NCBI GenBank assembly: GCA_949288585.1
Contig: CASEKR010000013.1
Span: forward strand, 1-49,451
From: an uncultured Bacteroides sp.
GTDB lineage: Bacteria; Bacteroidota; Bacteroidia; Bacteroidales; Bacteroidaceae
DNA length: 49,451 bases
Direction of reading: 5' to 3'
Part shown: in pieces, positions 44,643 to 49,451 of the stretch
Numbering within the stretch: position 1 is the stretch's first letter
Layout of the letters: each line of letters begins with the position of its first letter
Translations under genes and position numbers: made by a program
Notes under the pieces: model-generated
The model's database searches: none
The model's input: the letters and a program-made list of their open reading frames with translations, nothing else
Told to the model about the DNA's origin: nothing

Positions 44643-45703
44643 ACGTAAAAACTTATTGTCAAGCGATATGCCTGTCCGTCATCGGGCTGATGGCCGTATC
44701 CTGCGAACACAAAGAATTGTGCTACTTGCACCCGCACACTGTACAGTTGCAGGTGGAGTTTGATTGGAACTATGCACCCGATGCCGAGCGGAATAACGAG
44801 GTGGAAGGCATGTGTCTGTGGTTCTACCCGGTGGACGAGGAAGGCACGCAGACGGGCGAGCCGCTGCGCTTCGACCTGGCAGGAATGAAGGGCGGTACGG
44901 TGGAAATCTTGGCGGGACGCTACCAGGTGCTTTATTATAATAATGATTACGAGGTGGTGCAGTTCCGCAATGTGGACAATTTCTGGCAGAAGGAATGCTA
45001 CACCCGTGAAGGCAATCTGTTTGAACCTATCTACGGCAACACGGTGAACTATGCTCCTCGTGCCGAGGGGACGGAGAATGAACGGGTGGTCATCACGCCG
45101 GAAATGATGTGGGGCGACCATGCGATGAATGTCAATATCCGTGCAGACGGGTTGAGCTACTGGTTCGTTCGCGACGGCGAGACCGAACGTACTACCATTG
45201 AACGGGACGAATTGCGGCTGACACTGATGCCACACGAGCAAATCTGCTATTACACCTACGAGATACGCAATGTGGAAAATCTCGATGGCATCATACAGAT
45301 GTGTGCTTCGTTGTCGGGTATGTCCGGTTCGGTGTTCTGTGCGGCAGAGCAGGTAAAACGTGATTACGTTACTATACCTTTTACGGCCGTAGATGACGGA
45401 GTCGCAACCATCAAGGGCGATTTTCATACTTTCGGCCATTACGATGCGGAGACAGACGTGACACGTGCCGACAGCCATGCGGAACAAACGCCTCCCCACA
45501 AACTGGTGCTTTATGTTTGGCTGCAAGACGGTTCGAAGTATTACTACACCTTCGACGTGACCGACCAGGTGGACGAAGCACCGGAGAAACGCCGTGTTCA
45601 CATCGTCATAGACGGGCTGACTCTGCCCGAACCCATCACGGGTGGCGACATGGAAGTGGCGGTAGACGATTGGATTGTGGTGAACGAGGATATCACCATG
45701 TAA
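44639..45703 (+). CDS. DUF5119 lipoprotein, FimB/Mfa2-like fimbrial anchor
   Basis: Starting at the ATG overlapping the upstream stop (44639) the protein has 354 residues. The lipobox is VSC and the mature N-terminus CEHKELCYLHPHTVQLQVEFDW is the DUF5119 hallmark. Residues ~40-300 follow the two-domain beta-sandwich plan of FimB/Mfa2 proteins, which anchor the fimbrial shaft to the outer membrane and regulate its length. The role is inferred from family and position. Confidence 0.85.
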   Translation: MNVKTYCQAICLSVIGLMAVSCEHKELCYLHPHTVQLQVEFDWNYAPDAERNNEVEGMCLWFYPVDEEGTQTGEPLRFDLAGMKGGTVEILAGRYQVLYYNNDYEVVQFRNVDNFWQKECYTREGNLFEPIYGNTVNYAPRAEGTENERVVITPEMMWGDHAMNVNIRADGLSYWFVRDGETERTTIERDELRLTLMPHEQICYYTYEIRNVENLDGIIQMCASLSGMSGSVFCAAEQVKRDYVTIPFTAVDDGVATIKGDFHTFGHYDAETDVTRADSHAEQTPPHKLVLYVWLQDGSKYYYTFDVTDQVDEAPEKRRVHIVIDGLTLPEPITGGDMEVAVDDWIVVNEDITM

Positions 45704-45737
45704 TATTATATGTTTCACTTTAATTATTTAAGTAACA

Positions 45738-46856
45738 ATGAAAAGTAAGTATTTAGTAGTAGCGTTGTCGGCTGTCGCATTGGCGGCTTGCAACAATGAT
45801 GAAGTGATGGAAGTGAACCAAGGACGTGGCATCAGCTTCCAAGTGGCAACAGAGGCGTCTACCCGTGCAACGTCAACGACGACCACCTCTATCAATGAGT
45901 TCAAGGTTTGGGGATTCACTGATGACAAGACTTTGATGAACGGCATCGAGGTTACGAAAGCCGATAACAAATGGACTTATGACGGTACTATCTTCTGGCC
46001 GGCAACGGCGGTGGACTTCTATTCCGTATCGCCGAGCAATGTTGCAGGAGTAAGCATTACAAAGGATGCGCAGAAGATTACCGGCTTTACGGTAGACGCT
46101 GACCAAAGCAAGCAAGTGGATTTGCTCTATGCCGTGAACAAGGGTGAAACGAAAGATGACCACGCGGCATCTGCTGTCAACATCAACTTCCGCCATGCCC
46201 TGTCTCAAATCGTGTTTAAGGCCAAGAATACGAATGAGAACCTGAAGGTTACCGTAAAGGGTGTGAAGATTGCCAATATCAAGAAAGCCGGCGATTTTAC
46301 GTATCCTACCCAGGCAACAACTGTACAGAACACTGAGGTAGATGGTACGATTGTAGCAACCACACAGGGCACATGGAGTAATGTTTCTACACTTGAAGAT
46401 TTCAGCGCAGGCATGGAAGCTAACGGAGTTACATTGGATGGCGAGGTAGAAACAGCCTTAGACCTCAGCAATGCAAGCGGCGCCCTGTTTATGATTCCGC
46501 AGACACTGACTGCTTGGAACCCGGAAAACGAAGGTTGCTTGGCATCTGATGACGTTTACTTCCTGCTGAACTGCCAAATCTTGAGCGGTACCGACAAAAA
46601 CATCCAAGTATGGCCGTCGGACGCAGATGAGACTTTTGCTGAAATCGCCGTTCCTGCCGAGGCCATCACTTGGGAGCAAGGCAAGAAGTACGTCTACACC
46701 TTTGTCTTTGGCGAAGGCGCTGGTTACGAGCCGGGAGAGGAAGAAAACCCGGATCCCACATTGGTTGGCATCGGCTTCGATGTTACAGTGGATGAATTTA
46801 TCGCAGTAACGCCCGACCAGGAGATTGAAATGGGCACAGACGAAGAAGGCAATTAA
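45738..46856 (+). CDS. Fimbrillin family protein, predicted shaft subunit
   Basis: The 372-residue protein is a FimA/Mfa1-type fimbrillin: lipobox LAAC, then a region with TRAT around residue 40, where Arg-specific cleavage would release the strand-exchange site. Two transthyretin-like domains follow (INEFKVWGFTDDKTLM; INFRHALSQIVFKAKNTNENL, the conserved F-R/S-H-A-L motif; ALFMIPQTLTAWN). Its place after the anchor gene suggests the main shaft subunit. It is followed by a hairpin (46891-46923) before the next fimbrillin. Confidence 0.88.
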   Translation: MKSKYLVVALSAVALAACNNDEVMEVNQGRGISFQVATEASTRATSTTTTSINEFKVWGFTDDKTLMNGIEVTKADNKWTYDGTIFWPATAVDFYSVSPSNVAGVSITKDAQKITGFTVDADQSKQVDLLYAVNKGETKDDHAASAVNINFRHALSQIVFKAKNTNENLKVTVKGVKIANIKKAGDFTYPTQATTVQNTEVDGTIVATTQGTWSNVSTLEDFSAGMEANGVTLDGEVETALDLSNASGALFMIPQTLTAWNPENEGCLASDDVYFLLNCQILSGTDKNIQVWPSDADETFAEIAVPAEAITWEQGKKYVYTFVFGEGAGYEPGEEENPDPTLVGIGFDVTVDEFIAVTPDQEIEMGTDEEGN

Positions 46857-46890
46857 TAACCTTTAATGCCGTTTTTCAGGCATGACTCCA

Positions 46891-46923
46891 AGCCGGGCGG
46901 GGTTGAATGTTCCCTTCCCGGCT
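46891..46923 (+). promoter_or_regulatory. Intercistronic hairpin between two fimbrillin genes
   Basis: AGCCGGG (46891-46897) pairs with CCCGGCT (46917-46923). No T tract follows, so it may be a processing or partial-termination site that lowers expression of the downstream gene. Confidence 0.45.
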
Positions 46924-46958
46924 ACTATGATTGACTAATGAATAAAAGCGAAAGAACT

Positions 46959-49451
46959 ATGAAACCAATCCATTTACACAGCTGGATAGGCGGCGCGGCT
47001 GTCATGCTGATGTTTTCGCTGGCCGCCTCGTGCACGGACGAAGAAATGTTCCAACGTCCGGCTGCCACCGACGGCATCGCCTTCCTCCCCTCCATCGTGA
47101 ACAAAGGCTGGAGTGCGGGCGATTCCACCCAGACCCGCACCCTCACCCCCGCCTCCCGCCACAGCGTGACGGAACTGCGCAACGCCCAGGGCGGCCGGAC
47201 CCTCTACCTCCACACTACGGAGACAGACAGCATCGCCGCACCCGCCGCGCCGGATACGGCACGCATCGCCACACGCGGTGCCTTAGTCACCACGACCACA
47301 GCATTCGAGGTACAATACGGCAGTTTCGGCGTATTGGCGTGGGCCTACCAAGGCGAATGGAGCGACACGCAAGAACCCAACTACATAAACAACGCGAAAG
47401 CCACTGCCAGCGGCGGCACGTATGGTTTCAATCCGCCCTACTTCTGGCCCGACGAAATATATAATATGGCATTCTTTGCCTATGCGCCCTATGATGAGGA
47501 CGGGACTATCTTCCAAAATAAAACGGGTGAACCGACATTACAATATACCGTACCTACGGACATTACCGAACAGAAAGACCTGCTGGCCTGTTGGAAAAAA
47601 ATAGAAGAAGATATAAAAGACAACAAGCGGAAAAACGTGAAACTGAATTTCTCCCACCTCTGCACCGCCGTGAAGTTCAAAGTGGGCAAAGGGCTGGAAA
47701 ACGCCATCACCTCCATCTCTATCAAGAACGTATATGGCAGTGGCACTTATTCCGTAGCTGACGGTAAGTGGACCATGACCGGAGAAGCGAATGGCACATA
47801 CACCCTCGATGTAAATCCAGAGAATACACCACAAGACACCGAACTGACCACCGGCGAGAACATCTTTATGATGATTCCGCAGACGCTGCCGGATGGTGCC
47901 GAGATTGAAGTGAAATTTACAGAAGATGACCAAGAGCAGACACTGACCGCAAGCATCAGCGGCAAGGAGTGGCCGAAAGGACATACGGTCACCTACACCC
48001 TCTTAAGAACGGAAGTGATGGAAGAAAACATTTTCATAGTCGAGGCTGACACAAAGGAGGTTGATTACCAAGGGGGAGAACTCTCATTTACGATAACAAG
48101 CTATAAGAAGAAGACCGAAAACGGCACAGAGACCGAGACTCCCGTATCGTGGAAGATAACGGGCTACAAGGAAGAAGGAAGCACCGAATGGAGCACAACC
48201 GCCCCCACGTGGCTTACGCTGACAACGCAAGGTACCGGTTCATCACAAGGTGAAAATGGGAAAATGACAGTAAAAGCCCAAAACAGCTATACACAGAACC
48301 CGCAAAACGAAGCCCTGAAAGCAGCGGCGGAAATCGTCGGCCCGTATAACCTTTCCACGCGCGGAGGGAAAGAATCAATGAACACGGCAAACAGCTACAT
48401 CGTGAACGCCCCCGGTACGTACACCCTGCCGCTGGTGTATGGCAACGCCATCGTCAATGGAAGTACAAATGAATCGGCCTACAAGACAAAGAATACCGGT
48501 GAGGGAATATTGAAGACTTTCATCAATCACCTAGGACTTGGCATAACTTCACCGTATATCTATGAAAATAAAGACGCGAACGGCAACAATTTGTCCGCCA
48601 CAGATGCCGAACTCCTCTGGCAGGACGTAAAGGACCTGGTGACGAACGTCCAATTGACAGATGGGGGAAAGGCCTTGCAGTTCAAGGTAAACAAAGAGGT
48701 CATTGAGCAAGGCAATGCGGTGATAGCCATTAAGGACAGCGAGGGGACGATTATGTGGAGCTGGCACATCTGGGTGACCGACTACAATCCGTATGAGACG
48801 GGAGACAACTTCTTCAACCGCTATCTGGGATTCTGCTACAACGACACCAAGATTTACGACCTGCGCACTGTCACCTTGCGCTTCGAGCAGGACGGGACGG
48901 ACAAGGAGGTCGAACTGACCATCACTCAGAAAGAGCATCGCATCGAAGACGGCAACTGCCCCTTCTACCAGTTCGGGCGCAAAGACCCGATGCTGCCCGC
49001 AACGACAAGCACAGCCGAGGCGGTGAACAAGACGTGGTATAATGCGCAGGGTAATGCTTCGACGGAGATAGAAGCAACAGGAGATAGAAACGATACGGGG
49101 AATGAAGTCATCATCAACTGTATGAAAAATCCGGATAAATTCTGTGCTGCTCCCTATATGGATATAGCGTATTACAACACCTGGGCTACAGATAATCGAA
49201 AAGGAGAAAGCGAGAAGAAAATGACTTCCGTCAAGACCGTTTACGACCCATCCCCGGCAGGTTATCAAGTGCCGGCACGGGAACCCCTAAGACTGGAACT
49301 CAAAGAGAAACCGAAATTTTATAGTGGCTATCGGAAAAGTAACGGTGACCCCACTGATTTTGCCAAGCTGGATTATAAGGATCTAGGTGAACACTATCGT
49401 GTCTTTTCTTCTCTCTCTGCAGAAATAAGTATAGACCCAAGCGACCCAACC
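46959..49451 (+). CDS. Large fimbrillin-family tip protein, partial
   Basis: The frame from ATG 46959 stays open to the window end (831 codons, no stop), so the gene is incomplete. It starts with a lipoprotein signal (LAASC at residue 25). Residues ~125-330 are fimbrillin-like (VLAWAYQG; NFSHLCTAVKFKVGKG; ENIFMMIPQTLPDG, the usual F-S-H-L and M-I-P-Q-T-L motifs). A BACON-like strand region follows (~355-440, ending at LTLTTQG), then NTANSYIVNAPGTYTLPLVYGNA and IMWSWHIWVTDYNPYE, as in the long fimbrillin-like tip adhesins of gut Bacteroidetes. It probably forms the fimbrial tip; the C-terminus is outside the window. Confidence 0.85.
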   Translation, partial: MKPIHLHSWIGGAAVMLMFSLAASCTDEEMFQRPAATDGIAFLPSIVNKGWSAGDSTQTRTLTPASRHSVTELRNAQGGRTLYLHTTETDSIAAPAAPDTARIATRGALVTTTTAFEVQYGSFGVLAWAYQGEWSDTQEPNYINNAKATASGGTYGFNPPYFWPDEIYNMAFFAYAPYDEDGTIFQNKTGEPTLQYTVPTDITEQKDLLACWKKIEEDIKDNKRKNVKLNFSHLCTAVKFKVGKGLENAITSISIKNVYGSGTYSVADGKWTMTGEANGTYTLDVNPENTPQDTELTTGENIFMMIPQTLPDGAEIEVKFTEDDQEQTLTASISGKEWPKGHTVTYTLLRTEVMEENIFIVEADTKEVDYQGGELSFTITSYKKKTENGTETETPVSWKITGYKEEGSTEWSTTAPTWLTLTTQGTGSSQGENGKMTVKAQNSYTQNPQNEALKAAAEIVGPYNLSTRGGKESMNTANSYIVNAPGTYTLPLVYGNAIVNGSTNESAYKTKNTGEGILKTFINHLGLGITSPYIYENKDANGNNLSATDAELLWQDVKDLVTNVQLTDGGKALQFKVNKEVIEQGNAVIAIKDSEGTIMWSWHIWVTDYNPYETGDNFFNRYLGFCYNDTKIYDLRTVTLRFEQDGTDKEVELTITQKEHRIEDGNCPFYQFGRKDPMLPATTSTAEAVNKTWYNAQGNASTEIEATGDRNDTGNEVIINCMKNPDKFCAAPYMDIAYYNTWATDNRKGESEKKMTSVKTVYDPSPAGYQVPAREPLRLELKEKPKFYSGYRKSNGDPTDFAKLDYKDLGEHYRVFSSLSAEISIDPSDPT

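Overview
The window looks like a chromosomal segment of a gut-type Bacteroidales bacterium (Bacteroidaceae-like). The evidence is: Bacteroidetes promoter boxes (TTTG near -33 and TAnnTTTG near -7), tRNA genes without encoded CCA, BACON-domain lipoproteins, a ~300-residue NusB, DUF3276, DUF5606, DUF4923 and DUF3737 proteins, a sodium-pumping methylmalonyl-CoA decarboxylase, and FimA/Mfa1-type fimbrillins. Species cannot be fixed from the sequence alone.

Layout. 0.1-4.0 kb: three + strand surface lipoprotein genes. The second (BACON plus M64 metallopeptidase) and third (BACON) each carry a single-base frameshift. 4.4-9.1 kb: a - strand operon for propionate/succinate metabolism (epimerase, carboxyltransferase, gamma subunit fused to a lamin-tail-like domain, biotin carrier, sodium-pump beta subunit). 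9.3-14.1 kb: an HTH protein, a transglutaminase-like lipoprotein, a small secreted protein and a DUF3737 protein. 14.4-19.9 kb: a Kef-type antiporter, an oxidoreductase, an S4 RNA-binding protein, pth, ribosomal protein L25 and a DUF3276 protein. 20.0-23.8 kb: nusB, yajC, a YbbR-like protein, coaE, a DUF5606 protein and a small HicB-like ORF. 24.0-30.5 kb: ppk1 and ppx, a small lipoprotein, then a - strand outer-membrane barrel and a LysM/periplasmic-binding protein. 30.7-40.3 kb: uvrA, ybaK, a POT peptide transporter, an acetyltransferase, a UvrD/PcrA helicase and nspC. 40.4-41.1 kb: six tRNA genes (3 Gly, 3 Leu), one Gly gene with an internal 32-bp tandem duplication. 41.1-42.4 kb: a DUF4923 protein and engB. 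42.5-49.45 kb: an Mpi-type serine invertase and a fimbrial operon (DUF3575 barrel, DUF5119 anchor-like protein, fimbrillin, large fimbrillin running off the window).

Main observations. (1) Between the invertase and the fimbrial operon is a 154-bp segment bounded by inverted repeats. It contains a near-ideal Bacteroidetes promoter pointing away from the fimbrial genes, so this copy appears to be in the OFF orientation and is predicted to transcribe antisense into the invertase gene. (2) Six intergenic arrays of 3-5 units share a 22-24 bp period although their sequences belong to four unrelated families; three arrays have exactly five units. The units mostly consist of a short conserved, often palindromic core and a linker of fixed length, which suggests iterated protein-binding sites. 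In one array the last unit supplies the -33 box of the antiporter promoter. (3) The tRNA-Gly duplication would give a transcript with two anticodon arms. (4) Two neighbouring lipoprotein genes are frameshifted while all other identified genes are intact.
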